From assembly GCA_949743955.1 (NCBI GenBank), contig CATJVQ010000015.1, forward strand, positions 1-36,586: a stretch of DNA of 36,586 nt, read 5' to 3'. Of this stretch, positions 16,052 through 24,665 are shown in pieces. The stretch is from an uncultured Oscillospiraceae bacterium (GTDB taxonomy: Bacteria; Bacillota; Clostridia; Oscillospirales; Ruminococcaceae). Within the stretch, counting starts at the first letter, position 1. Each line of letters starts with the position of its first letter. A program made the position numbers and the translations under genes. The notes under the pieces are model-generated. The model was not told the origin of the DNA. It saw only the letters and a list, made by a program, of their open reading frames with translations, and searched no databases.

Positions 16052-18343
16052 TTATTCAGACAAATAAGCCTGCGTGCGCTGAACCACGGCCTCCACCGCG
16101 GCGTCCAAGGACTGGGTCCCCTCAAAGAAGCCGCGCGTCTCGTCCACGATCATTTCAAAGAGCACCGTGTCCGCGCTCGACGGTGTGGACAGCTGCGAAA
16201 ACTGCGCCACACGCTCTTTCATAAATGCTTCGTCCGGCCAGAGCACCTGTAACCAGCGTTCCTCCCCGCCTTCATAAATCTGAATCTGCATGCCGTCGTC
16301 GCCCTCCTTATAGGGATAGGCCGCGCCGTCCTCAAGCGCTTTGAGATGCACGGGATAACCGTCGGAAAAATCGGTCCGCTGGACCTTCTCGCTCAGCGCC
16401 GTTCTGACAAACTCCAAAGCCCTGTCCGCCAGCGGAGATGCCGCATTGACACCCAGGACACACTCCGGCACATAGACGTCCTTCGCCTGACCCTGCATTA
16501 GGGAAAAGCCGATATTTTCGCGCAGGTCTGTCACCGCGTCCGGGAAGGCCATGTTCTGGAACGACTGAGAGAGCATCGTAACGATACGCAGATCCTCCCC
16601 TGTCCCGGTCGAGGACCATATCATCGACTTGACGTTAGGCGAGAGCGCCGATCGCTGTTCCTCTGAAATCTCCATCCCTTCCCGGAGACTGGCGAGCCGC
16701 TGGATCCCGGTTAAAAAGTCCGCAAATTCCTCCGGGCGGATGCTCCCATCCTCATTGCGCCACGCGGGCGAACAGGTCAGATAAAACTCTCCGATGAGAT
16801 CCACCGGTACGCTCTCCAGCATCAGCTTTCCTTCCGGATCATCCTTCTGCACTTTTTCGGCCCAGTTCACAAACGCCTCGAAGCTCTCCGCCGCTCCGGC
16901 TTCCTGCGGCCCCCACATCTGCGGGACAGCGAACCGGGCAGGGACGGCAAAAACGGATCCGTCCTTTTCGTACGTACGGGCGATATTGGGGCAGAGCGCA
17001 TCCATATCCAGTACACTGGAGAGATCCGCGAGCACGCCCCGCTCCTGATAGGAGCTGACCGGCAGATAGTCCAGCACCAGCACGTCCGGCCCCTTGCCCG
17101 CAAGCAGCTCTGTGTTTAAGGAGCGGACAGCGTCGGACACGGTGATCACACTGTCGCCACTGAGGACAGGCTCATACCGTAAAAGCAGATCCGGGTTCTT
17201 CGCCTGCATGACGCCGATCGCCTGCCGGACAGTGTCGCTCGAGCGCAGGGAATAGATGCTCAGCTCCTGGCTCGGCGCGGTGGGCGTATCGGCCGAATAC
17301 GAGAAGTAGAGCGGCTGATAGCGGTCGTCGTCGGCAATCAGGACGAAAAAGGCGTTATCCTCGAGTGCGGCGAATCCATCCACGTTCACGGAGGGCATCC
17401 CTAGGCTGGTGAGACTGCCGTCGACCAGACGCTCCCAGATATTCCCGCCCAGCATCCAGCGGTAGATCCCGCTGCTGTCACAGCGTAAGAAGGATTTCTC
17501 GTCCGGCGCGGTGGAGAGAGTGACCGGACCGACAGATCCGTCAAAGGGGATGTTATTTCCCTCATCTCCGGTGGAGAGATCGAACTGGCGGATCATTTCT
17601 CCCTCGATGACGATAAGCGTTCCGCCGCAGACCAGGATGTCCCCGCAGAACGGAATCGGGAACTCCCCCGTCTCCTCGCCAGTGGACAGCGAATAGCGGA
17701 CGATACCCTGATCGTACTGTGAAGCGATGACCTCGCCCCCGTCCGTTACAGCTATTTGGCGGATGCCGACCCGCCCGTCTTCCCCTGCGCGCCACGAGAC
17801 GGGAAGCTCCGTGAGCGTCCCATCGGGCGAGACGCGGTAGAGAAGGTTCGGCGGGATCTTATCCGGGGGCGGCATATTCCCCATGGCCAGCGCCTCCTCG
17901 ACGAGCTTCGCGTATTCCTCTGTGTATAGGGTAGTGAGCAGGTACAGATTCCCCTCGCTGTCATAATCGGTGTCCATGATTACGATGTTGTCCGTCAGCT
18001 CCGCGAGCCACGGCGCCTCCCGTTCGCTCCACGATTTTCCCCCGTCAGCAGACTGATACACGTGCCACGGGCCCAGGCGCTGTAGCTCCCGGTCGGTGGC
18101 GATCACCTCAAGCACACCGTCCGGCCGGAGAAGAGCGCCGTCCGCCGTGACGCCGGAGGCGGGCCAGGAGAGCTCTTCCTCAATATACCGCCCCATGGAC
18201 ACCACCTCGGACTGCGAGGAAGAGGACGGCTCCCCCCTCGGCGACGGTTCCGGCGTCTCCGGCGAACAGGCGGTCATCCCGGCGAGGAGCGCCGCGAGCA
18301 GAAGAACGCTTACTTTTTTCTTTATCGAACCCAAACCATTCAT
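16052..18343 (-). CDS. Lipoprotein: Asp-box module fused to ABC solute-binding module (copy 1)
   Basis: 763 residues. Signal peptide with lipobox ending at Cys26 (LAGMTAC), a Ser/Pro/Glu linker, then a roughly 300-residue beta-rich region with an Asp-box (S-x-D-x-G-x-T/S-W) at 98-105 ('SADGGKSW') and propeller-like strands, followed from about residue 360 by an ABC extracellular solute-binding domain ('TVRQAIGVMQAKNPDLLLRY', 'LLAGKGPDVLVLD'). The C-terminus ends in a conserved 'QAYLSE'. Usual sugar-binding lipoproteins are 400-550 residues, so the N-terminal module is an addition. GGAGG precedes the ATG. Third of three tandem paralogs and closest to the permeases. Confidence 0.88.
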   Translation of the reverse strand: MNGLGSIKKKVSVLLLAALLAGMTACSPETPEPSPRGEPSSSSQSEVVSMGRYIEEELSWPASGVTADGALLRPDGVLEVIATDRELQRLGPWHVYQSADGGKSWSEREAPWLAELTDNIVIMDTDYDSEGNLYLLTTLYTEEYAKLVEEALAMGNMPPPDKIPPNLLYRVSPDGTLTELPVSWRAGEDGRVGIRQIAVTDGGEVIASQYDQGIVRYSLSTGEETGEFPIPFCGDILVCGGTLIVIEGEMIRQFDLSTGDEGNNIPFDGSVGPVTLSTAPDEKSFLRCDSSGIYRWMLGGNIWERLVDGSLTSLGMPSVNVDGFAALEDNAFFVLIADDDRYQPLYFSYSADTPTAPSQELSIYSLRSSDTVRQAIGVMQAKNPDLLLRYEPVLSGDSVITVSDAVRSLNTELLAGKGPDVLVLDYLPVSSYQERGVLADLSSVLDMDALCPNIARTYEKDGSVFAVPARFAVPQMWGPQEAGAAESFEAFVNWAEKVQKDDPEGKLMLESVPVDLIGEFYLTCSPAWRNEDGSIRPEEFADFLTGIQRLASLREGMEISEEQRSALSPNVKSMIWSSTGTGEDLRIVTMLSQSFQNMAFPDAVTDLRENIGFSLMQGQAKDVYVPECVLGVNAASPLADRALEFVRTALSEKVQRTDFSDGYPVHLKALEDGAAYPYKEGDDGMQIQIYEGGEERWLQVLWPDEAFMKERVAQFSQLSTPSSADTVLFEMIVDETRGFFEGTQSLDAAVEAVVQRTQAYLSE

Positions 18344-18360
18344 GTTTCTGCCTCCTGTTT

Positions 18361-18465
18361 ACTGATACTCATATTCAATTAAAATTGTACAATCTGCGGG
18401 ACGAAAAATCTTGTGGCTATGGATTTTTTGGCCCACAGATTATCTACAATTTATTGAATATCAGT
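18361..18465. repeat. 105-nt imperfect palindrome between SBP copies 1 and 2
   Basis: The two arms match in four blocks read inward (ACTGATA; TTCAAT; AAATTGTA; AATCTGYGGG), separated by short insertions, and an inner AAAAATC (18404-18410) pairs with GATTTTT (18422-18428). The arms are AT-rich unlike the flanking genes. It starts 5 nt after the stop codon of copy 2 (minus strand). It could be a transcript-processing or attenuating hairpin, or a decayed miniature inverted-repeat element; no clear target-site duplication is seen. Confidence 0.65.
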
Positions 18466-18470
18466 ATAAT

Positions 18471-20783
18471 TTACTCTGCCAGATAGGCCTGTGTCCGTTC
18501 CGCCACAGCGGACGCCGCGGCCGACGCTGTCTGGTTTCCGTCAAAGAACTCCTTTGTCTCGTCGATAATCATTTCGGTGAGGATATCGTCGGGGATGCAG
18601 GGGGTATGGAGCGCCTCCGCCTGTGTCTGAAAATCGCGCAGGAAATCTTCCTGCGGCCAGAGAATTTGGAGAATGCGCACCTCCTCCCCCTCGTAGACCG
18701 GTGCCTGCTTGCCGTCGTCCCCCGGAGGGTACGGGTTTTCCAGCGCGCTCCCCAGCGCTGCCCGATTGACAGGATATCCGTCTCCGAACTTCTGAGACTG
18801 TACTCGTTCGGAAAGAGCAATTTCAGTAAACTGCAACGCCTCCTCTGTCATGGCAGAATTTTTGTTGACGCCTAAGATGAGCTCCGGCACAAAGACGCCC
18901 TGCGCCTGGCCGGGCAGCATAACGAAGCCGCCGTCGCCCAGATAAGCGGCCGCCGCGTCGGGGCCGGCCAGATCCTCCGGATCATTGGAGATCCCGGCCA
19001 CCGCGCGGATAAAGCCGTTGGCCCAGTAATAGCCCTGGTATTCCACACTCTGGTATTCCTCAAAAAGCTCCTGTGTAAACATGCCCACAAATTCCGGTTC
19101 GACCGCCAGCGAGGCAATGCGCCGGATGTCGGTGAGGAACTGGGCAAATTCCTCGGTCCGGATGCCGCCGTCCGCATCACGCCACGCGGGGGCGCAGACG
19201 GGGTAAAAGTCCTCGATCAGCTCCTCCGGGCGCATCCGATAGAGCGGGCGCGTTTCCGGATGCTGCGCGTGATCCGCCTCCAGCCAGTCCGCCAGTGAGC
19301 TGAGATCCTTCGCCGCAGCAGTCAAGCCGCTTTCCCCCCAGAGCTGCGGAACGCCAAAGCGCAGAGGAACCGCATAGGGAGAACCGTCCTTCTCAAAAGC
19401 GCCGGCGATGTTCTGGAGAAGCGTCCCCCCGTCCAAGAGCGGCTGAAGCGTATCCAGCGGCGCGAGGACTCCCTTCTCCTGATAGGACGCCATGGGCAGG
19501 CCGTCGAGCACAAGCACGTCGGGCCCCTTTCCCGCAAGCAGCTCCGTATTGAGCGTGCGCAGGACATCCGATTTTTCGGCCGCGCTCTCCGTACCGAGCG
19601 CGACACGGAGCGTGGCACGGACATCCGGCTGCCGGAGCTGGAACAGGCCGATAGCCTGCCGGATCGTATCGTTATCCTCAAGAGAATAGAGGATCATCTC
19701 CCTCGAGGGGACGGACGGTGTCTCCGGCGAGAAGGTAAAGCGCACGGGGGCGTAATCGTCCCCGCTGCCGGTCAGGACATAAAAGCTGCCATCGGCCTGT
19801 TCGGCAAAGCCGCCCAGCCATACCGACGGCATCCCCAGACTGGTCATCCCCCCATCCACCAGCCGTTCCCAGACACTGCCGCCCAGAATAAAGCGGTAGA
19901 TGCCCGTGGCGTCGCAGCGAAAGAGGGATTTTCCGTCTATCCCCGGCACAATATACCCCACGGAGGAAGCACCCTCAAGCGGGATGCTCTCCAGCGTCTC
20001 TCCGGTCTGTAAATCGTACTGCTCCACGCTCTCCTGCGTCACGACGCCGAGGATCTCCCGCTCCTGCTCCCCGTGGTAAATGACAGCCCGCCCGTCGCCA
20101 GTCAGATATGAACCTATCGCGCTGCCCGTGGCCGGATCATACTCGACAAAGCGCGCGCCGTCCGCTTCGGCATATTCGAGCAGCAGATGGCCGGAGGGCG
20201 TCAGGAGCATGTCGTACACATTCATGCGCCCGTCCTCTTCCGTCTCAGGAACGACGGCGCATTCCTCCAGAACACCCTGCGGTGTCACATAGTGGATCAC
20301 TGTCGGCGGATAGAGGCTGAAATCCGGCATCTCGCCGGTTTCCAGTGCCTTTTCGAGCATGGCGTTAAATTCGTCCGTATACGTAACGGTGGAAAAATAG
20401 ACGCCGCCGTCCGGCGCAAATACAATATCATCCACCATCGACTGAGCGAATTCGCCAAGCCAGGGAGATTCCTGCTCCGCCCAGGTGTTCCCCCCATCGT
20501 TCGACACATAGAGGCTCCACGGCCCGACAATCCTGTCCTCATTTTCCGTGGCCAGCATGCGCAGGGAACCATCCTCCATGCTCTGTATGCCGCCCATCAC
20601 GATTTTTGCTTTTTCCGGGAAAGCGAGCTCGGTCTCAATATACCTTCCCATCGCCTCATCCGTCTCCGGCGGGGATTCCGAGCTCCCACCGGCCGGAGCG
20701 CCGCACGCTGTCAAAAGCGCCAGTGCTCCGGCTATGGCGGAAACCGTCAATCGCTTACCGCCCGTTCTCTTCTCTCTCTTCAA
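18471..20783 (-). CDS. Lipoprotein: Asp-box module fused to ABC solute-binding module (copy 2)
   Basis: 770 residues with the same plan as its two neighbours: lipobox ending at Cys27 (LALLTAC), the motif 'MGRYIETELAFPE' after the linker, an Asp-box at 94-101 ('SNDGGNTW'), a beta-rich N-terminal half, then a solute-binding half with 'LLAGKGPDVLVLDGLPMASYQEKGVL' split over about 405-430, and the shared ending 'RTQAYLAE'. The start is a TTG at 20781-20783, 5 nt after GGAGGAG. The middle gene of the tandem. Sequence divergence from copies 1 and 3 is large, so the three probably bind different ligands or have different partners. Confidence 0.88.
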   Translation of the reverse strand: MKREKRTGGKRLTVSAIAGALALLTACGAPAGGSSESPPETDEAMGRYIETELAFPEKAKIVMGGIQSMEDGSLRMLATENEDRIVGPWSLYVSNDGGNTWAEQESPWLGEFAQSMVDDIVFAPDGGVYFSTVTYTDEFNAMLEKALETGEMPDFSLYPPTVIHYVTPQGVLEECAVVPETEEDGRMNVYDMLLTPSGHLLLEYAEADGARFVEYDPATGSAIGSYLTGDGRAVIYHGEQEREILGVVTQESVEQYDLQTGETLESIPLEGASSVGYIVPGIDGKSLFRCDATGIYRFILGGSVWERLVDGGMTSLGMPSVWLGGFAEQADGSFYVLTGSGDDYAPVRFTFSPETPSVPSREMILYSLEDNDTIRQAIGLFQLRQPDVRATLRVALGTESAAEKSDVLRTLNTELLAGKGPDVLVLDGLPMASYQEKGVLAPLDTLQPLLDGGTLLQNIAGAFEKDGSPYAVPLRFGVPQLWGESGLTAAAKDLSSLADWLEADHAQHPETRPLYRMRPEELIEDFYPVCAPAWRDADGGIRTEEFAQFLTDIRRIASLAVEPEFVGMFTQELFEEYQSVEYQGYYWANGFIRAVAGISNDPEDLAGPDAAAAYLGDGGFVMLPGQAQGVFVPELILGVNKNSAMTEEALQFTEIALSERVQSQKFGDGYPVNRAALGSALENPYPPGDDGKQAPVYEGEEVRILQILWPQEDFLRDFQTQAEALHTPCIPDDILTEMIIDETKEFFDGNQTASAAASAVAERTQAYLAE

Positions 20784-20883
20784 TCGATCTCCTCCAGTTT
20801 AGTCTTCGTTCTAAACCAGAGAATATCAAACGAGTCTCTAAAGAATCTCCAAATTTGATAAATAAATTTTTAAGATTTGCCCG

Positions 20884-23178
20884 TCACTCCGCCAGATACG
20901 CCTGCGCCCGCTCGGCGACGGACTGTGCGGCCTCCTGTGCCGTACTGCTGCCGGAGAAGAACGCGGCTGTCTCACTGACAAGCATCTCCAGCAGCGTTTC
21001 GTCGATGGTGCAGGGGGTGTCCACACTGCGGATGAGCTGTTCAATCTCCTGCATCACCGCCTCCGACGGCCACGAGATATGCAGCTCAAATTCTTCCCCC
21101 GTCTCCTGGTTGGTAGAGCTGAAAATCATGACGCTCTCTTCATTTGAGTACGGGTTCTTCGCCGTATGACTGAGCGCATCGGTATTGACGGCATATCCGT
21201 CGCTAAGATCCGTCTGCTGGACCTCCTCAGAGAGAGCCGTGCGGACAAATTCGAGCACCTCGTCCGGGTACTGTGTCCCCTTGCGGATGCCGAGCACCGC
21301 CTGCGGGACGAAGACGTTCCCGGCGCTCTGGCCGCGGAAGAGCTGGAAGGATCCGTCGGCGTTGAGCTGGGCGCCCGCGTCGGCGTAGGCCATCTCGCCG
21401 AAGGACTGCGAGAGGTAGGCGCAGGCCTCCGTCTCCCCTTCCGCCCAGTACAGGCCGAGCATCGACGGATCGGGGACATAGTCACCGGCATCGTCCTCAT
21501 ACGTCCCCGACCCGGCGATCGTGCGGATCTCCTCTAGGAATTCCGCGAGCGGCTGGGTATCAATGGATCCGTCCTCCTTGATCCACGCGGGCGCGCAGAC
21601 GGGATAGAACAGCTTCATCAGTGCATCGCAGGACATGTCAAAAAACGGCGTGCGTTCTCTGCCCCGCAGAGGATTGATTTCCCCCGTCCAGCCAGAAAAG
21701 TAGGCCGCGAGCTCCGAAAGGCTCCCGGCGCTCTTCGAGCAGTCGTCCGTAGCCCAGAGGAATGGAACGCCGAACCGGCAGGGTACGGCCGGGATCTCGC
21801 CGCCGGTCTGATAGGTCCCCTTCACGTTTTCGAGAAGGGGCAGTCCGTCGAGCGCCGGGGACAGATCCATGAGCACGCCCTTTTCGATATAGGAGGCAAT
21901 GGGCATCGAGTCAAGCAGGAGAAGATCCGGTCCCTTTCCGGCGAGCAGCTCCACGTTGAGGGAGCGCACCGCGTCGGAGACGGTCATGGAGGATCCCTCG
22001 TCGAGCAGGACATTCAGCTCCGCCTTCATCTGCGGGATATTCTTCTGATAGACGCCGATCGCCTGTCTGAGCGTCTCACTGTCGCGCAGGGTGCTGATGA
22101 CTATTGTCCCCTCCGGCTGGCTGGACAGGGTTTCGTCGAAATGGAACTGTAAGAGCGACGGGGTCTGGACATATTGTCCGCCGGTATCAACGAGCGCCAG
22201 CCAGTCCCCGTCCGGCAAATGCAGGGCGTCCGTGCAGGTGACGGTGGGCATGTTGAGGCTGGTGATGCTCCCGTCCACTATCTGTTCCCACTTCTCGGAC
22301 TCCCCGAGCTTCCACAGCCCGGTCTCATCCGCGCGAAGCAGTCCTTCGGGAGAGGAAATCAGGCGGAAGTAAGAGGCGTCCGTGCCGCAGGGAAGCGTGT
22401 CCAGTGTCTCCCCCGCCGAGAGATCGAACCGGCTGATTTCCCTGGACAGCCCGTTCCCGCCGTAGCCGGAGGCAAAAATGGTGCCGTCCTGCACCACACA
22501 GCGGCTGATTTGGCCGGAGACCTCAAAGGACACAGTGTTCTCCCCTGTTGTGGTGTCATAGACAGTGACAGAGTAATACCCGCTGGTGACGAGCTTCCCA
22601 TCACCCACATACGCCAGAATCTCCGCCTGAACGAAATCACCCGCGCTGCGCTCCCATTGAATGGGGATCGTCTGTGTATTCCCATCGGGATCCACGCGCA
22701 GGAGCTCGGGCGTAGGGAAGTCGAGCCCTGTCAGCTCTTCTCCGTTTGCCTCCTTTTCCTCAATGGCCGCCCGCATCTCCGGGGTGTAGGTTTCGGTGAG
22801 TAAGTAACAGTTCCCGTCCACATCATAAACGATATCTTCGACGTTCGAGCCGTTCAGTGCGTCGAGCCATGGGGCATCCTGCTTTTCCCATGTTTTCCCG
22901 CCGTCCGATGAGGACGCCAGATAGTGCGGCCCCTCATAGGAGCCGACGTCGGAGTAGATGAGCTCGAGCGTACCATCTGATTTCAGGTGCAGGCTTTCCG
23001 CCTCACGAATCCCGTCCGGCAGAGGCAGGGCGGTTTCGACATATCTTCCTGATGCGCTGGACGGATCCGCGCCGGAAGGGTCCTGCGCCACAGGCTGGGC
23101 TTGTTCGGTCTTACAGGCCGAGAGCAGCACTGTCAGAGCGAGCGCCGCCGGCAGCATCCGGTTTAAAAATCGATCCAT
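20884..23178 (-). CDS. Lipoprotein: Asp-box module fused to ABC solute-binding module (copy 3)
   Basis: 764 residues: lipobox ending at Cys22 (VLLSAC), linker, 'SGRYVETALPLPD', Asp-box at 90-97 ('SSDGGKTW'), a beta-rich half, then the solute-binding half with 'LLAGKGPDLLLLDSMPIASY' and the terminal 'RAQAYLAE'. The frame is open 13 codons further upstream, but GGAGG 8 nt before the ATG at 23176-23178 and the signal-peptide shape favour the shorter start. First gene of the proposed seven-gene operon. A TAAAAT-like -10 may lie about 40 nt upstream, but no good -35 goes with it. Confidence 0.88.
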   Translation of the reverse strand: MDRFLNRMLPAALALTVLLSACKTEQAQPVAQDPSGADPSSASGRYVETALPLPDGIREAESLHLKSDGTLELIYSDVGSYEGPHYLASSSDGGKTWEKQDAPWLDALNGSNVEDIVYDVDGNCYLLTETYTPEMRAAIEEKEANGEELTGLDFPTPELLRVDPDGNTQTIPIQWERSAGDFVQAEILAYVGDGKLVTSGYYSVTVYDTTTGENTVSFEVSGQISRCVVQDGTIFASGYGGNGLSREISRFDLSAGETLDTLPCGTDASYFRLISSPEGLLRADETGLWKLGESEKWEQIVDGSITSLNMPTVTCTDALHLPDGDWLALVDTGGQYVQTPSLLQFHFDETLSSQPEGTIVISTLRDSETLRQAIGVYQKNIPQMKAELNVLLDEGSSMTVSDAVRSLNVELLAGKGPDLLLLDSMPIASYIEKGVLMDLSPALDGLPLLENVKGTYQTGGEIPAVPCRFGVPFLWATDDCSKSAGSLSELAAYFSGWTGEINPLRGRERTPFFDMSCDALMKLFYPVCAPAWIKEDGSIDTQPLAEFLEEIRTIAGSGTYEDDAGDYVPDPSMLGLYWAEGETEACAYLSQSFGEMAYADAGAQLNADGSFQLFRGQSAGNVFVPQAVLGIRKGTQYPDEVLEFVRTALSEEVQQTDLSDGYAVNTDALSHTAKNPYSNEESVMIFSSTNQETGEEFELHISWPSEAVMQEIEQLIRSVDTPCTIDETLLEMLVSETAAFFSGSSTAQEAAQSVAERAQAYLAE

Positions 23179-23318
23179 GAAGGATTCCTCCGTTCCTTGC
23201 TGTTTTCCGTTCCCCATTTTATCACAGCTTAAAAAAAGAAATCAGAGGTTTTCCTGATAAAAACCTTAAAAATTCCTTACGATAATAGTCCCTAATACTT
23301 CCCTTTCGCGTGAAAATC

Positions 23319-23341
23319 TGTTATAATAGAAAAAAAGGAGG
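23319..23341 (+). promoter_or_regulatory. Extended -10 promoter and RBS of the 70-residue protein gene
   Basis: TGTTATAAT (23319-23327) is a perfect extended -10; the -35 region (TTCCCT, 23299-23304) is weak. AAGGAGG at 23335-23341 begins at about +2, so the transcript leader is only about 16 nt. Confidence 0.7.
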
Positions 23342-23349
23342 CAGTTGTC

Positions 23350-23562
23350 ATGATTAGAGTCGTTCGTTTTGATGGTGACAATATCAATTATAATAGTGAA
23401 GATTTTGATTACATGAACGCGGAAAAGGTTCTGGAAGCCTTCCTCAATCAGATAGGCGAAGATAATATTATCCAGATTATACCGATTGTCAAGGGCCGCA
23501 CAGATTCCTCTCTCTACGACCCGCACGGCTATACCGTGATTTACCGCGACAATTCCAAATAA
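23350..23562 (+). CDS. Small protein of unknown function (70 residues)
   Basis: 70 residues, with AAGGAGG 8 nt before its ATG and a perfect extended -10 promoter, so it is a real gene. Predicted mixed alpha/beta: 'IRVVRFDGD' strand, 'NAEKVLEAFLNQIG' helix, 'IIQIIPIVKG' strand, then a 'YTVIYRDNSK' strand at the C-terminus. Soluble, acidic, no signal peptide and no cysteine. I do not recognise a named family. It stands alone between terminators, divergent from the lipoprotein operon. Confidence 0.8.
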   Translation: MIRVVRFDGDNINYNSEDFDYMNAEKVLEAFLNQIGEDNIIQIIPIVKGRTDSSLYDPHGYTVIYRDNSK

Positions 23563-23570
23563 GAGCCCGC

Positions 23571-23604
23571 AAAAGAACCGCACGCATAAGCGTGCGGTTC
23601 TTTT
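23571..23604. terminator. Bidirectional terminator between the 70-residue gene and the radical SAM gene
   Basis: A perfect 15-bp stem (23571-23585 with 23590-23604) with a 4-nt ATAA loop, ending in TTTT on the plus strand and, by symmetry, on the minus strand. The stop codon of the radical SAM gene overlaps its outer edge. Confidence 0.92.
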
Positions 23605-24538
23605 ACAGGTGGGGAAGATTTCTGCGGTATGCTCTCAGCTCATCCTCCTTCCCGGCTTCGATAATTTTATCGAGCGCCGCGGCGAGAGTGTCCTTATCCT
23701 CCGGCAGCGTGCCCTGAAACTGGAAAGCGTTCGACGCGCCCAGCGCGGCAAACCGCACGGGAATCTCAAGATTTTCCAGCAGAGTGCGAATCTCCCTGTA
23801 TTTCTCGATTTCGCTTTCCTCTTTCCAGTTCCCGCGCTGTATTTCCTGATAAAGCTCCGAGTCGGGATAAATGGTCAGCATATTGACACCGATCAGCACC
23901 GGATGAAGCTGATTGCAGACGGCAGCGGTCGCTTTCGCGCCGGTTTCACCCCGTCCGGCCCCGGAGACGCTTACCAGATAGAAAAAGCTGTAATGAATGC
24001 CGGCCTTGTCCAACCGGCGGCACTGTTTCAGGATGTCGGCGGCGGTAAAGCCCTTGTTCATAAAGCGCAGGGCCTCGTCGTCGCCGCTTTCAATGCCGAT
24101 GGTCAGGCCGTCGTAACCGGCCCCGCGAAGGGACGCCAGCTCCTCATCCGACTTCGATGTGATATCCGTGATCCGCGCAAAGCAGCCGATTGTCCTGACA
24201 GACGGAACATACTGCCAGATTAGCCCGGCGATAGACAAGAGCCGTTCAGCTTTCAGCACAAACGGATTGGCCCCCGTCAGAAAAACCCGCTGGATGCGTT
24301 CCGGTTCGGGCATCCCCCGCAGGCGGGCGGACAGTCTGGAGATGGGATCCGTGTTCCAGAGCTGCGCCTCCCGCAGGTCGCTCTCAATATCCTCGAGAGG
24401 AGACATCCTGAACCGAAACGGCAGATCGTGATAAAGCGTACAGAATTTGCATCTGTGGTGGGTACACCCCGCCGTGACCTCGAGCAGCAGCGAGGACGCC
24501 TCATACGGCGGCCTCCAAATGGTTCCCGTGTAATGCAT
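23603..24538 (-). CDS. Radical SAM protein of unknown substrate
   Basis: 311 residues. The cluster motif is 'CTHHRCKFC', i.e. C-x4-C-x2-C, as in a subfamily of Elp3/HemN-like radical SAM proteins that also carries the following 'TLYHDLPFRF' stretch and the 'SPLEDIESDLREAQ' helix seen here. The SAM-binding glycine-rich strand is represented by 'VFLTGANPFVL', and 'GYDGLTIGIESGDDEALRFMNKG' gives the typical fifth-sixth strand region. It uses a [4Fe-4S] cluster to make a 5'-deoxyadenosyl radical; the reaction is unknown. GGGAGG precedes the ATG at 24536-24538. The longer frame has no such site. It is divergent from an HxlR-type regulator, with an operator between them. Confidence 0.88.
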   Translation of the reverse strand: MHYTGTIWRPPYEASSLLLEVTAGCTHHRCKFCTLYHDLPFRFRMSPLEDIESDLREAQLWNTDPISRLSARLRGMPEPERIQRVFLTGANPFVLKAERLLSIAGLIWQYVPSVRTIGCFARITDITSKSDEELASLRGAGYDGLTIGIESGDDEALRFMNKGFTAADILKQCRRLDKAGIHYSFFYLVSVSGAGRGETGAKATAAVCNQLHPVLIGVNMLTIYPDSELYQEIQRGNWKEESEIEKYREIRTLLENLEIPVRFAALGASNAFQFQGTLPEDKDTLAAALDKIIEAGKEDELRAYRRNLPHL

Positions 24539-24563
24539 GATAGAACCTCCCTGTTTTTTGGCC

Positions 24564-24592
24564 ATTATAGCACGGTACAAAGGAAATAAAAA
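24564..24592 (-). promoter_or_regulatory. Likely promoter of the radical SAM gene
   Basis: Minus-strand TATAAT (24564-24569) with a weak TTTTTA (24587-24592) 17 nt away. The palindromic operator lies 5 nt upstream of the -35. Confidence 0.5.
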
Positions 24593-24596
24593 GTAC

Positions 24597-24615
24597 GGTA
24601 CTTTTTTGCAGTACC
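24597..24615. promoter_or_regulatory. HxlR/YodB-type palindromic operator
   Basis: A perfect 6-7-6 palindrome, GGTACT-N7-AGTACC. Its core TACT-N7-AGTA is the consensus known for YodB/HypR/CatR regulators of Bacillus subtilis, members of the HxlR family. It sits between the divergent radical SAM and HxlR promoters and touches the -35 of the latter. Confidence 0.75.
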
Positions 24616-24644
24616 TTGCTTTTCAAGTGCGGCAGCGATATACT
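24616..24644 (+). promoter_or_regulatory. Promoter of the HxlR regulator gene
   Basis: TTGCTT (24616-24621), 17-nt spacer, TATACT (24639-24644). The start point would be near 24651, where the AGGAGG begins, giving a leader of about 15 nt. Confidence 0.65.
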
Positions 24645-24665
24645 GTTTTCAGGAGGTTATGCGGG

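Noticed and set aside
20784-20883. Possible promoter or hairpin between SBP copies 2 and 3
   Set aside because: Only scattered AT-rich matches (TTGGAG, TGATAT) with poor spacing and no convincing stem; not listed as a feature.
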